This document shows, piece by piece, positions 45,719 to 59,226 of a stretch of DNA of 64,000 bases; positions within the stretch are counted from its first letter, which is position 1, and every line of letters begins with the position of its first letter. Source of the DNA: Solea solea (lineage: Eukaryota; Chordata; Actinopteri; Pleuronectiformes; Soleidae); the NCBI RefSeq assembly GCF_958295425.1, contig NC_081138.1, positions 1,136,501-1,200,500 on the forward strand, written 5' to 3'. The translations under genes were made by a program, and so were the position numbers. A model generated the notes under the pieces. That model ran no database searches, was not told the origin of the DNA, and worked only from the letters and a program-made list of their open reading frames with translations.

Positions 45719-48700
45719 TTTTTCTTTTACCCTTTAATAAATCATTTACGGGGCAGAAATAAGGGATAATTTTACTTCACTTCAAAGTGCTTCTCATGGT
45801 GTCATTTCTGTAACCTCAAAGTGATGATGCATTAAAAAGGCCTTGGGTGAGCGCTGCCTCTGCCGTGCTGATAGTGTCGTGAGAGAGTGAGCTGAAGTAC
45901 ATAAGAGTTCAATTATCACACCTCATTTTCTTCTCATATGCAAAATAATAATGGCTGGACCATGTCAGACCTGAACCATCAGGTGGTGTATCCTTTCTCC
46001 TTCAATGTGTTTCACAGATTGTCTGAGGGGGTCTGCTAAAGCCCTTTAACAGTTACAAAGCAGACAGGAAAGAATTTGGCTTCTCCTTGATCTGTCTTCA
46101 AATGTCCCTCAGTGGACGAGATTTAAGAGTGATAAATCAACAGAACAAATCCAACGCACACTCGTAAACACATTGGATGTTTGTTTTTTTTATTAAAATA
46201 ACACAACGTCGCCTTCCATAAGTGTTTGTCAGCAAACTCTTGTTCTATGTTGAAATGAGACGGCGTACATGAGCCACGATGGAGGCTCTGGGTGAGGGAA
46301 GGTGATGCCGTTGAGAAAGCAGGAGGGGAGCGGGAGGCACAACTTTGGGGTTCCGCGTTAGATTTCACATAGCTGTGGGGAGAATGTCAGCTCCAAGAAG
46401 AATTCTTAATACAATAATTGCTTTGAGACTTGTTCTTATTAATATTTCTCTGACTTGGTTTTTGTATTTTTTTAAACCTTAACCAAAATCAGTCGTAGTG
46501 CATTGCTGCTGGAATGCCTGTCAGACTGTGCCCTGACCCTGGGCTGGCTGCTATAATGATGAGAAGATGAAAGAGCCAGGCCCATTCCCAGGCTGCCCTG
46601 TTAGGGGGTGCAAGCCTGTGAAATGGAGAGATAATAGAGACCAGGTGTGCAGTGGATGCCTCAGATACTCCTCAGTCAGTGTGAGAGCTCCTCTCAGTGA
46701 AAGGGAGGGCACACTACCACTGCTGCAAATGGACCAGGCCACAGTTATCGCTTCATATCCTGCACACACACACACAGTCAGTCTAATAAATATAATTATT
46801 AAAGTATACATGTTTCAAATGGTGGAGCTGGACACCGTCCAAATGGTGTGCCAGTATTTTAAACTGTTTTACAGAAACACAAGTACAGAGCTTTTAAACG
46901 GTTTTACAGAAACATGTGTAACCATAACCCTTAAAAAAATAAACCTCAACCAATGACCAATAATAGCAGAAAACTTTATTTAAAACAAGACCAAATGAAA
47001 TCCAACTTTATCATTATCACAATCAATGACACTTGAAATGTGTGCCTTCAGCTTCTCTTGACCCTCGACATTTCTCTGGAGTCCATCTGTGTTCAATTCA
47101 ATCAGACGAGAGGGGTTTTGAAGGCAAACACCTGTCTATAATGTCACACTGCACTGACATTACATATCAGAGCACAAATCAAGCCATGTGTTCAGAGGAA
47201 CATGCTCCGTGATCATGTGAAGGACACATTTCTGCTGCGTTAAAGTGAGCGGCTCTTAAAGCACCACATGTTTTTTCAAAAGAAACGGGGAATGGGATGA
47301 ACTTCCAAAGGAATGATTTCCAAAATCTCTAAAAAACCATTTAAAACTATAGTTTCATTCTTTAACACATTTATAAAATTCCTAAATTCTGTTTTCACTA
47401 AATCAAGATTGGGTACTATTTGATTTTGGCTGCGTGGAAAAATATGTGAGAAACTGAAGTGATGCGAATACTTTACCTCAGTAAAGTACAGTGCTTTAGT
47501 GAAGTGAGCATGTGTGTCTTTGTGGTATTCATAAATATGATCATTTGAGCATTCCGAGCAGCTATTTTGAGTATTTGCACCTTGTATCTGTCGTTAATTT
47601 AAAGTTGAGTAGTTTTAAAAGAAAGGTCAAGCTGACGAGCCACAAAAGTGTTTCTAATTGGAACAGACAAGCACACAGAGCTCTGCTGTAATTACAATCT
47701 AATTAGCAGGCAGCCAGCAGAATCCAACATGCCATTTAACATCAACAATTTAACCCTTCGTATGAACCCTCTGTGAACAGATTTCAAAGATTCTGCCAGA
47801 TCCTGTGGGAGACGCGGTCTGCCCCACTTCTGTCTTCTACATGAGGTCGCTAAATGTCAATTGGAGTGAGAGCTGAAAATGCTGAAGGGGGCCTCAAGTG
47901 AAGATAAGTCCTCATTAAAGCCTTCTCCATAAGAGCTTGTTGAATGATAAATATTAAACATTGATTACATACAAATAGTAATGACTCTCTTATCATCACC
48001 GACTATTGTCTTCCTGAGATTATCCCATAATTAAATCTTACAGGGTCCGACTGAGTCCTTTTTTTTTGTGAAGTGAGTGAATGACTCATTATCGCTACAT
48101 GAATGGGGGCCAATCACGGCGCCTGCTGAGACAAAGCATCAGAAAGAAGGCAGATTCCTGTTTGATTGACCCTGTGTCTGTCACTCAGGGCGGAGGCTGG
48201 AGTCAACTAAATTGTGGTTTTCCGTCTTTTCATTTTGAGTAAATTACATTTAACATGTTTACCAAATAATTTCAGGGGAAGCAGAAAGACACAATAAAAA
48301 CCCATTAAAGTGTGTGAGTGACAATTACACATTTGGACAGGTGGGACAAAGTCACCTGTGATTACCACAAACCGAGCCTTCATTTGTGAATCAGTCATTT
48401 TGAGTTAACATTTTAGCATTATTTTAAAGTGGAACATAATATCGGATAAAATAAAAGTACACGATGCAGATTTTTGTTTGTATGAGGCCAAATAGTTTGC
48501 TTGTTTCTCATCCCCCTGTCTTTCAGCTGCATCTGTTTATCTTAAGAAGGTGTAATGACAAATGTCCTCAGTCTTTTTAGTTCATCGTTAAATCAGTGAC
48601 AGGAGTCTGTTTGTCTTTTGAGGTTCAGTATCTTCGAGCTACAGTTCCTACAAATGTGAATCATACACAATTAATCTGCAGCTTGCTGCCCAAAGCCCCT

Positions 48701-49156
48701 CCCTGCCCCCAACACACACAGATGCCGTCCTTATCCTTCACATATGAATGTGACACTCTCGCCGTATCAAGCCAAGGTCACTGAACATCCATTTCACATT
48801 GTTGCCTCCTGCTGCAGCTTGAAATTAACAAGGCCGCCGTTTAAATGCTACACTTATCAAAGTCGTCACAAACACTGCGCAGTCTTCTTTCCCTCCACTC
48901 TTCCCTTGACATATTCATTTTTGACCAACTGTCCCCGTTTGACTACTGTAACAAGGTATGATGTATTGAGCCTTGGCTGTTGCCATGGAGACGGCAGTCC
49001 CCCCCCTTACTTGTCATTAGAGCACAAACAAGCACTGGCATCTAATGTCATTCCAGTCAACACACGAGAGAGCGATGAGAAAGGGAGTGATGGTTGAATC
49101 CCTTACTCCCCGTCCTCAATTTAAGTTTTTGTGTGAATTATTTGTTACAAGCCAAC

Positions 49157-49160
<4 letters not shown>

Positions 49161-49194
<34 letters not shown>
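49161..49194. repeat. (TG)n microsatellite
   Basis: Seventeen uninterrupted TG units. Confidence 0.95.
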
Positions 49195-49196
<2 letters not shown>

Positions 49197-50596
49197 GGGC
49201 ATCGTGGGGTCACATACCTGGAGAGATGCACATTTACTATTGTTTCTTTATTTCCCTCACATCCAAGTGCTTTGATGTTGGCCTGCAAATGGAAAAAGGT
49301 GCCTGGATGTCACGGAATAATTACCTTTCTTGTTCTGTCCTGTCCTCTGTGTTGGGTTGCCAAAAAAAATGAGAAGTTCCTTTTCTGTCGTCTATATTCA
49401 TTTGAAATGTTAATGTTGTGTATCCAGGGCATCTCATCTATTCCATTCTGTGATAAACTTATTGGGTTTGAGGGGGAAAGGCTGACAGATGCATATTCTA
49501 TACAAAACAGACAATTTTAAGATGACACTGTAAGTGAGTCATTTCTAAATGTTTTTCCTCTCCTCGTTTCACTTTTAATCAGCGGTTGCTTTTTAGCCCC
49601 GTCGTTAGAGGTGAAAGTTTAGCCGCATGCCTCCCTGTCTTTCCTCTGAACATAATCTCTTCCTCACACAGAACAATAATCCCACCTTATCTTCTTCCTC
49701 AGTATTGGTCTTTTATTACTTCCAGGTGTTAAGGCCCTGTCTCTCTTGCAAGCAGATGTGCTGTGGAAAAAAGAAAATGCTTATTGTTTGTAGAAACAAA
49801 ATATTCAGCTGGCGATACATTCTGACAGTAAAAGAAAAGAGGGACAGCTTAGGTGAGTGGACATTTGCATGGAAGCAAAGCTGAGGAGCCTGTGGGTTAA
49901 ACAGATATCGTCACAAAGGAAATAATAGTTTCCAAAAAAGAGGCAGAAACCACGGTTCATAAAATACAAGAGTATTATTTTGGTGGTTCGTGGGAACTGC
50001 TGCACAACACACCTGTTAGTGAGCTGTCTGCTGACTGGTCACTTTTATGGATGGAGATATATGACTTTCATCTGTGGGAAGTTTACTTTTGACTTTTCTA
50101 CCTCTCGTGGCTTTTGTTTTGCGCTGCGCTCGACTTTTTCCTTGCTTTTTCCTCATCTGACAGTTTTTACACTCACTTGTTCTGTGAGTCTGGTTTACTG
50201 AATAATAACTTGTTGCTTAACACCTATTTTTTCCTTGATGTACACACGCCAAGAGCAATAATCGACTTTGCGGGAAAGAAACACAGAAGCCTGAAGCTGT
50301 TGTGTTATATACTCCTTAAAAAATCCATTTGGACTTTCTCCTTTTTCCTGCAAGCAGCTAAACTGAGATCACATGTAGTTGCAATGAAAAGTGACAGGAA
50401 ATTGACTAAAGCATTAGAAATCAATGGCAAGTAAATGTGGTCCCTAAGTACAAGTGAACAGCTGATAGCTGCCTTAAGTCTCCCCCTGTTTTTCTCTCTC
50501 TGACCACCTTCTTTTCTTCATCTTCTTCATCCCGTCTCACTCTGTGACTTCTGTCCCACACTTCCACATTCTCTCCATCTCTGAAACATGACTTAT

Positions 50597-50619
50597 TGTG
50601 TGTGTGTGTGTGTGTGTGT
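50597..50619. repeat. (TG)n microsatellite
   Basis: About 11 TG units. Confidence 0.92.
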
Positions 50620-53593
50620 CAAAAAAATTAAAGGGAATTAGAGGATTAAAGGGACTTAATCAACATCTTTCAAAAGCACGCAGAGAGAAAATGTGTTTGT
50701 AAAGTCTTTAAAACAATTGTATTTCTGCTTAGATCATGTGACAGACAGGTAATATTCTGAACAGTATTTGTGGTATTTTAACTTTTAGAAATGATGCAAA
50801 CATTACATTTGACAATAGATATTATTTAAAACACACTTGTGAAGTTGGTGTGTGACTGTGAAATGAGTGAAAACATGGATATGTTGGCTGCAGGTGAGAT
50901 TTAAGATATAATATCCAACAAACAGATAAGTAAATAATAATATAAATACAACTTACTGTCACTCACTGATCAACCACTGACGAACCCTAAAGCCCAACGT
51001 TTTCGATACTATACTACAAATACACTGATGCCAATATGTCAGTTTTAGATATTTTCCTCAAACATTTCAGTAAAGAAAACTAAATCAAATACTTTCAATG
51101 TTACAAATGATTCACATATTATGTGAGTGAAAGAATCAAAAATCCCAAATACAGTTTTATCTTGAAATAATAGTACTTAGTTTTGATTATCAGAAGCTCA
51201 TTTGGAAGATAATCCACTCCTGGAATCCGTCTGCACTCACTAATACTCTCGTTTAGTTTTGATAAATATGTTTGAAACATAAATCCCTTTTCTCCAAGTC
51301 CATTTGCCAAGTTTGAAGACAGAAAATCTTCATGATGTCAGGTCCTGAGCAGGTTTAGAGGACGTTAATCCTATTCCAGATCTCTTATCCCACAGGAGAT
51401 CAATAGACAAAGTGCTAAATCAATAGAGTTTCATAAAAGTCTCGATCACTTTTGCACTGTTCAAAAACTGCACTGCTCCGTGATCCGTCTCCCTCTGTTC
51501 ACACCAGCAAATATAAACTCAACACTTGCACATGGAGCCAGTGGGATTTTCCACAGACACGAGAGAAGGAACCATTTTAAGTCATTTGTGTTTTCCGCCT
51601 CTTTTCTAACGAGCAGCAGAACCCACATGTATGACACCATTTACCGAGGTGTATATATTATGAATGAAGAGGAGTTACTTATCCAAACAAGGGACTTGTA
51701 TAAAAAGGAGCTCGGGGATTGTGGGTAAGAGAGCCCTGTGGATTTTTTTTTTTCCCCCAATAGTTTTGCTGTTGAGTCTCTAGGATGTGAGGGATCATTT
51801 CAAACAGTATTCAAGCTTATTGTCAACTAAGAAATATAAAAACTAAACGTATTTTTCTGTCCCTGTGTCTCCGCCCCCCCCACACACACACCAATACACC
51901 CACCCACCCTCTGTCTTCCTGCACAGACCGGTGTGAGTGTGACCAGGCAGGGGTTAAATCCATTGCACCATAAAAAGGAGCTGTTCATAAAATGGAGGAA
52001 TACGAAGCAGAAATAATATTTCAAGTATGATTAGTTCATCCGCAGGGCACCTTGTGCGATTGAGAGAGGGGGTGAGAGTGGGAGGGGGGTATTGTGCACG
52101 GCAAGCAGTAAATTATATCTAGCCTTTGAATGATTCCTGCAGATCCTATTACGACAGTGAGGGGGGCTGGAGCACGGTGGGGGGAGCGGGGCAGTTTGGA
52201 GAGAGAAAAGCAGCAGAACGAATCGGATGAATTCTGTTTCCAGCTGTCCGAATGATGGGGGAGACGAGGGTGTGTGTGCATGTGTGTGTGTGTGTAAGTG
52301 CAGAGAGAGGACAATAAGACAATTCATCCTCCACTCCAAAACACCGTCATGTCGACATGTGAACGCACACAGCTCCACAACACGGCTTTTTCACTTTTTA
52401 GTCAGGCAATCTCGCTCTCCCCAAATTTTACACCAAAAACACTATCAGCCATTACTGCCTCTGCACTGTTCCACCCTCGCTGCATGTTTGAGAGGCGCTT
52501 GTCTGCCATTTGTCACTTTGACTGGTGATACAGTGGCTGATAGTGGCATTAATGTGCTGCAGCAGCAGACAGTCCTCACAGGAAAATACTGAATTTATTC
52601 ACCCACCACCACAATTTTGACAATGTTACCAAATATTATGCATCAGTCCTTTTCCCCCCTTTTAGTTTATTAATGCACACGGATAGTAACTGTAGTGCAC
52701 CACGTAGTTACTGCAGTAAAATCTGAAAGAAAGTACATGTAGTAACATATACTTCATAATATCTGTTGGATATATGAATTGTTTCATAGTTAACACAATG
52801 TTTTTATCTGCAGTAAACATCATTTTTTCAGGTAAATTGAATCTGTTTTCATCTAAATTTGGCAAAGTTTTATGACGGTGTGAACAGAATTGCAGCTGTG
52901 CACGTTGAATAACTTGAAGCGCACATTAAACCAGTGCTGACGTTCACCAGTTCATGCTCAAAATCCCTTTGGTACAAACAAGTTATTGATTTTAGAAATA
53001 GAATCAACTGAAAATGAGCATCACATTACAACAGTCATGTAAAATCTGCTTTGTGAAACTTAGTAAATGAAGATTACAAGGTTTGACTGGACAAACACAT
53101 CCAAGCTTGAATCACTTTTCTCTTCTTTTTCTCAACATGATGAGATGCACATTTTCAATTACATCATGAAATGTCCCCCAGTCCAGCATCCCATCTCTGA
53201 AAAGGATGTTTGATTTACTGTATGTATGAGTTCATTAATTAAGCCTCATTTTGGCAAACTGTGTTGGCTGGTGGGCGAGAACCAAAGCAGAGAACAGAGG
53301 GCCTGGACACTTAATGCAGAACATTAATAATAACAAGGGAGGAGGCAAGAGGGGGAATTAAAATGAACGAATTCTGCACCCAACCTCCCACTTTAATTGC
53401 AAATTTAAATTTCCTATAATGGATTCTGACATCTCAAGTCACCAAAATCCATCATTCTGAAGGGCATTATTCCTCAATTAACCTGTCACCCCCCCACCGC
53501 CACCACCACCCCGCGTCTTTCTGCAGGGCTTCAAAAAGAAATGAAGAATTCTAATTACTTTCAAATATAAAACAGATTGATAATCCAGCGTTC

Positions 53594-53597
<4 letters not shown>

Positions 53598-53631
<34 letters not shown>
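53598..53631. repeat. (CA)n microsatellite
   Basis: About 17 CA units. Confidence 0.95.
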
Positions 53632-53633
<2 letters not shown>

Positions 53634-54395
53634 TACATTCTCTCTCTGAGCCTGTGCTGATGTACAGTACAGGGACTAATATGTGCTTAAAGAAGTAAAG
53701 TGTCAACAACTTAATGTCTTACAGAATACAAAGTGGACGTTGCGTTGATTCACAGTTTCATCCACATTCACACTTGTAACAGCTGAGGTCACATTGACTG
53801 CAGCTGCCGTTAATGCCACACTCTTAACAGCTGTGACCAATGACGTCGGCCGCCTTTGCTCAGCAGAACTTTATTATCAACAGCCAGACTCGTGCTTGTT
53901 GTAGCTGTATTTACAGCGCGAGCAGCAACCACCACAGTGGAGCGCTGAAGCCAGTGAGGATTACTTCAGAATGCAGATCAACTAAAGTCAGCGGTCAAAA
54001 TGGACAACCTTACAACCATCTCTTTAAAAATGCAATTTTATTTTTTATCTAGACGCTTGGATGTTTAAACTTGAGAGCTGTGAGTGAACTTGTGAGTTCA
54101 TGGTCCATCATGGATCTGTGAGGAATGTGTTCTGGGGTGTTTGCATGATTTGCAGCGGTTTCTCTGCCATTCACACCCCATCAGCTGTTGTGCGCCGGCT
54201 CATCTCATCTCAGGCCTCACCCTTTGCCTCACAAAGCTCACCATGGAAATGCTCTCTACATATTTGACAACAGTGTCTTCAGTGAATTGTGGACTGAAAA
54301 AAAAAAAAACATGTTCAGTCCGATCTTTAAAGCAATTATTCACCATAAACTAAACAAGTTGTGGTTAAAAAAAAGAAGAAAATGTTTCAACAGAA

Positions 54396-54409
54396 CCAAC
54401 AGAGGGCAG
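54396..54409 (+). promoter_or_regulatory. CTCF-like site in the spacer
   Basis: CCAACAGAGGGCAG fits the CTCF core pattern CCASNAGRKGGC with one soft mismatch. Orientation is +, the same as the site at 57192. Occupancy is not shown by sequence alone. Confidence 0.4.
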
Positions 54410-57191
54410 TTATACACTGCTGGCTGTAAGGAACAAAAGACATGACCCACAAATTCACTTCCACACATTTCAATTCTCTTTGACCAGCAAGGGGAAAAAA
54501 AACATGTATGACATCTGCTGCTAATCCATATATAATAATATAATGACCATTTACAGTTAGTTTATATTATTAGAAAAAGTCCGTTCACATATATATTGAA
54601 CTCTTGCAGCCAGTTGCTCTGTTATAAGAGTGTAGGCTGTAGCCAGACTGCAGTCTCATAAATGATTTCAGATGAATGTGCTTTATGTATAACTGACCAC
54701 AAGTGCAGTTGTTAAACTACAGTAGAAGAATGCAGTTGTACTTTCCCAGCACTCTTTTTCCTGACATCTTTGTGTCTGAAACTTATTATGATGAGCACAC
54801 TGTAATGATGATGGAAAAACACCACTCACTATGGTTTTGTTTTACCATGAGGAGACTGAGGAAGATTGTGTTTACTTGATACCAATCGCATTTTCTACAC
54901 GGGTATTTATTATGATGCAAAACAACACCAGGAAGTAAAGTACCTGTGTCCTTGGTACTGCTTCATCTTTACAACAGTGAGCGAACAGGAGTCTTTGGCG
55001 ACATAAAGTTTTTCTGTTGCTCTTTTAAAGAACACATTTGACTGATGTGCACCTGTGCGGCGGCGTGAAGTTCCTTCATATCGTCGTGTCTGATAGTGAT
55101 GGTTTCATGTCATCTGACCAAGCAAGTGCTTCTGTGTCGTTGGCTGTGCAGTGAGACAGATGAGGGATGAAGTACAAGCAGCAGTAAAGCTGTGTAGGAT
55201 CAGACACTGTGTAAGATTTTCTGCTCCCAGGTTCTGTTCCAGAAGTAAACAAAGATTCCTCAGCATGTGTTTATATAACAGGAGATAATGGCTAGTGATC
55301 TGAGATTTTTTTACTCCACGTGCATATAATCTAAGCAGCTGTTATGGATTCAAGTTCCCATAAGACACAGATATTCTTTTTTAGCAAACCTTCATCACTA
55401 AACCGAAGACGATGATGAGCAAATAGAGGATTCATGAGGTATAGACATAATCTCTCTATTAACAAGTTTAATTCTTGACATTCAGTGACTGTGCTGTATA
55501 TTATGATCTATTATATCAGCTGCGTTTGTTTAGTAGTCTGTGCCCCGCCCGCTGCTTTAGTTTCTAGCTCTCAGAAGCACAAGAGGATTAAATAATAACC
55601 ACTCAAATGTTACTTTGTTTGCTGTTACCATACCTTTCCACTTAAGTAATGCTACAGTTTGACTTGGTGGAGGAACAAAGCACTCCCTGTGGAGACATAT
55701 TCTGAATAATATTTTGAAAAGATTTAGAGGTAAAGACTGTTTTAATATGAGTGTTCCAAACATTAATTATGTTAATACATCATGTAGTCATTAAGAAAAG
55801 ATGAATGCAGGTATGGTTCCATTGTATCCCAAGAATCCATGATAAACCGATGCCATTTTTACATTTACTCATTTGCTTTTATGTCCATTAATTATTGACC
55901 TATTAATTAATTTAAAAATGCCATTGTGTGATTCTACAATATCTCACACAATGTTAGTTTCTTTGATACAAATTAAACGTTATTTCACTCAAAACATGCA
56001 CACAAGAATGAAACAACACCCAAATTACATTGACTTTACTTAATTTTCGTATCTCTCTACAATGAATTAAGATGCTTCAGTTTAATTCCAACTATTGCCG
56101 GGTCTTTGACATATCATTATTTTTTTTTCTATCCTTAAAACTGCTCTGGAAAATACATATTTTGTGCAATGTTATTTATGAACCCATGTAAAAGATATAT
56201 ATATATGATACAGAAACAATATGTGGGAATCAGTAATAAATGTCAATGCTGAGTCCAACAAGCCTGCCAGGGAGCTGTGAGCGTACGATAAATAAATAAA
56301 TAATAAAATATGTCACATATGCCTTTTGGCAAAATGCAGTTTTAGCTGGAAGCCACGTCGCTGTTGACTGTTCTGTACTTTTGTAATCGTTCAAATTTAA
56401 TTAAAGGCTTAAGGAGAAAATGGCCTGAGCTGATAGTATAACGAGTTGCCAGGGGACATGTTTTTAATAATCTTACTTTGTAACAAAGATGTTGCCAAGT
56501 CATAGTTACATTATGAGCCTCACAGTCACTTTTACTGGCCAGATAATTCACATGGGCCCCGAGGAGAGCTCTCCTGTCCACGGACGCTTCTGACTAAAGC
56601 AATGACTTCATCCACGCATCAGAATTAATCAACATCAAAAAACACAACTCAAACTGTCACTGTCATTATTGTGTCATATTCAAAGTTTCAGTGTTTACTT
56701 AATAAGTCAGCGCAGCATCTTGACCTTAGATCCATGATGATATTTCAGACTTTCACATATTCTATTATCTCTTTGGTTGCTCATCAGCTGGAAAATAAGA
56801 ACCTTGTCGTCTATAAGGATATTAAACAAAAGAGAAAATTCAACTTATTAAGATATTGTGATTTTCTGCCTATCACCTCTATGTCAGCTGAGATTGACCC
56901 TCATGTGTATTAGTGATGTATTAGCACTTCTGTCAATATAAATAAGAGTATAAAAACTGTTAATCTATATACAAATATTGTCAAATATTGTCTTTATTTT
57001 AGAATTGATCCTGACTTGATGGGTGTATTCTACCTTATTATTTATATACTGTGAATATTATCTTATATTATAATATTATTGTACATCCATGGCTTATGAC
57101 TCAGTTGAATGTGTTTCATGTACAATGTACATTTTTTCTTCTTTTAAATAAAGTTGAAAAAGAAAAAAATAAGATTGTGTCTACTCTGATA

Positions 57192-57206
57192 CACTAGGTG
57201 GCAGCA
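57192..57206 (+). promoter_or_regulatory. CTCF-like site next to a candidate promoter
   Basis: CACTAGGTGGCAGCA matches the CTCF core (CACTAGGTGGCAG) almost perfectly. It lies about 30 bp upstream of a CCAAT box and roughly 230 bp upstream of the first exon's donor. Confidence 0.5.
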
Positions 57207-57350
57207 CACGACGTTATTAGCGGCCAATCAATCCAGCGAAGAAGAAAACGAAAACACCTGCGACGTAACCTCTTGTCACGAGACTAACGAGGGGCGATAA
57301 ACACGCAGCGTGGGGTTTGTTAAAGTTTTCTCGCCTTATATTTTTGAGCA
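57207..57350 (+). promoter_or_regulatory. Candidate promoter of the downstream gene
   Basis: This block has many CpG dinucleotides in an otherwise CpG-poor area. It contains a CCAAT box at 57224-57228, a GACGTTA half-CRE-like element near 57210, CGACGTAAC near 57263, and no obvious TATA box at the right place. It immediately precedes a good splice donor at 57429. The start site cannot be fixed from sequence. Confidence 0.45.
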
Positions 57351-57428
57351 GGTTAATCATAGAAGACGAAGAAGAGAAGAGAAGAGAAGAGAAGATGGAC
57401 CAGTAGACCACACCTGCTAATGCTACAG
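57351..57428 (+). other. Putative first exon, mostly 5' UTR, of an unrecognised gene
   Basis: The donor is ACAG/GTAAGC at 57429. The exon carries an (AGAAG)n run (57369-57394), a three-codon upstream ORF (ATG GAC CAG TAG at 57395-57406), and an ATG at 57420 that stays open through the next exon but has a poor initiation context (C at -3). The 5' limit is arbitrary. Confidence 0.4.
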
Positions 57429-59226
57429 GTAAGCTAACGGCTGTTAGCACGGGATATCACGTAAACACGTCACAGCAAATATTCAACATTAAAGGTTTGT
57501 TTTAAATTATTCACGAGAGCTAATTTGGCCATATATAACTCTATGACTCAAACTAATGCATTGTGCTTTTGCGAAGGAAAAATGTGTTTTTATAATCCAA
57601 TTGAAATGACTATTTGTTGACTGTTGTTGTTTATTTTGCTGTTTTAATTTCGTTTTTTTTTCTGAACTCCTTGCCTTGCACTTATTGCAATTTCTATTCT
57701 ATTTGATTCCGTGTTCAGCACTTTTGTGCAGCGTGCATACAGCGGGCCCCTTTTTTCACTGCAGACACTTTGATTTATAGCAGGCAAAGCACAGGTGTTA
57801 CTAATAACATTAGTGGTTCACTTCTATTCAACTTAGCCAATTGGCCATGACAGTGAGAGAGTGTACACAATAACACGACCCTGAAACCCAAGCATCTCAA
57901 TGGAATTTTATTTTTTACACCTGTTCTTTTCTTTGTTGTGACCTGTCCAAATATCATCTGTGAAACATGCTCTACTCATACATTTTTAAGGCGTATTTCT
58001 ACTTTTTTACCTGGCAACACCGTTTAGTTAATTGAATTATTCATGGCACACTTTTAACTGCACAAAGTTAGTGAAATAAATTGAAGGACTTGTTTGTAAT
58101 GGTGTAAAGTTTCCAAGGTTAGATGCTTGGCACCGATTCTTCTTGTCACGATCCTCTCTTTGGCGGTGGGCTCACTCTAATCCAATCCCAAATATATTAC
58201 TTGGTCCTCAGTGAGATAAGCTATACCAGTGGATGTTAGTGTATCCATATGAATTAAATGGACAGTGGCTCTATCAAGATCATCCTGCAGGTCACGGCGA
58301 TTCTGCAGGAGGATATGATGTAGCTGGAATGATTTTTCCTTTCCATGCACCCCCCCTTTTTACCCTGAATTATATTACCTTCCACCCACATTGAAGGACC
58401 CCCCCCTCCCCACACACACACACACACACCTGTAACTTTTGTAAATGATCATCTCCAGAAGTATCTGCAACTTTCAGCTATTGTTTTCTGCTGGAGCGAC
58501 CGCTGATGCAGACTGAATCTTAAACATGGTGAACACACCTGAGCTAATGTATTTTTATCTTATTGTTCAAAATAAATGCATTCAACATGTATTAAACTGA
58601 ATTTATGGTCCACCCGTGCTATCGAGGCTGACTGTGTGCCAGCACCAGTAGCCATTAGCGGCAGATCAGACAGCTTATCTTGTGTGGACAGTCTAATACC
58701 CTCAGAGTCACAAATGCCCATAAGCAGACCAAAATGAACTGTCTAAATTTCAGTTTGTAGGTTTTGTGGCTTAATTTATGCTCTTTTAAGAGAAACTGTG
58801 TCACACAGATGATTAATTGTTGCCAGTAAACGGGGACACACAGAAACCTGCATCTTTTAAATAAGCAGCTCTTGGTAAATCCAAGGACATAATTATATAC
58901 GCTGACATGTATAGTACTGAGGCTGAGGAGGATTCAGTGTTATTAAAACCATTCATTACAGCAGATTCAGTTCCTCCAGACAGCCAAGTGTCCCACAGAG
59001 AGATTCTTAAACATTACATGGCCATTTAAGTTTGACAGGACTGTGTTAGTGCTATTGGCATGAATATGATACAAGTTTTATTTACTTGTTTAATTCTTAT
59101 TTAAAGTAGTTTTTTTTTTTTTTTTGCCACTCTCTTGTTTTACTGTTGACTTTTGGGATGTTGCTTTTAATCTACTGATGTTCACACGTGTGATATTTTA
59201 ATAGAAACTTTTGTTTGTGTTTATAG
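57429..59226. other. Putative intron 1 of the downstream gene
   Basis: Bounded by GTAAGC and TTTATAG. Contains a short poly(C)/(CA)n run at 58399-58430 and a T run near 59110. No other feature is seen. Confidence 0.4.
58399..58430. repeat. C-rich run followed by (CA)n
   Basis: CCCCCCCTCCC passes into about ten CA units. Confidence 0.85.

Larger units (their letters stand above)
42433..57181. other. Intergenic spacer, no gene seen
   Basis: No splice-bounded coding exon was found on either strand. It contains microsatellites, a poly(C) run at 45703, a CTCF-like site at 54396, and unique segments rich in TAAT cores at 43.4-43.8, 47.6-48.2 and 53.2-53.5 kb. A minus-strand open frame near 45.3-45.5 kb is the least noise-like one, but I do not recognise it. 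Confidence 0.6.

Noticed and set aside
56671..57153. 80-codon open frame and AATAAA (57147) as a small upstream gene
   Set aside because: The frame has no recognisable domain, the poly(A) motif is in an AT-rich stretch where it is expected by chance, and no promoter or splice sites accompany it.
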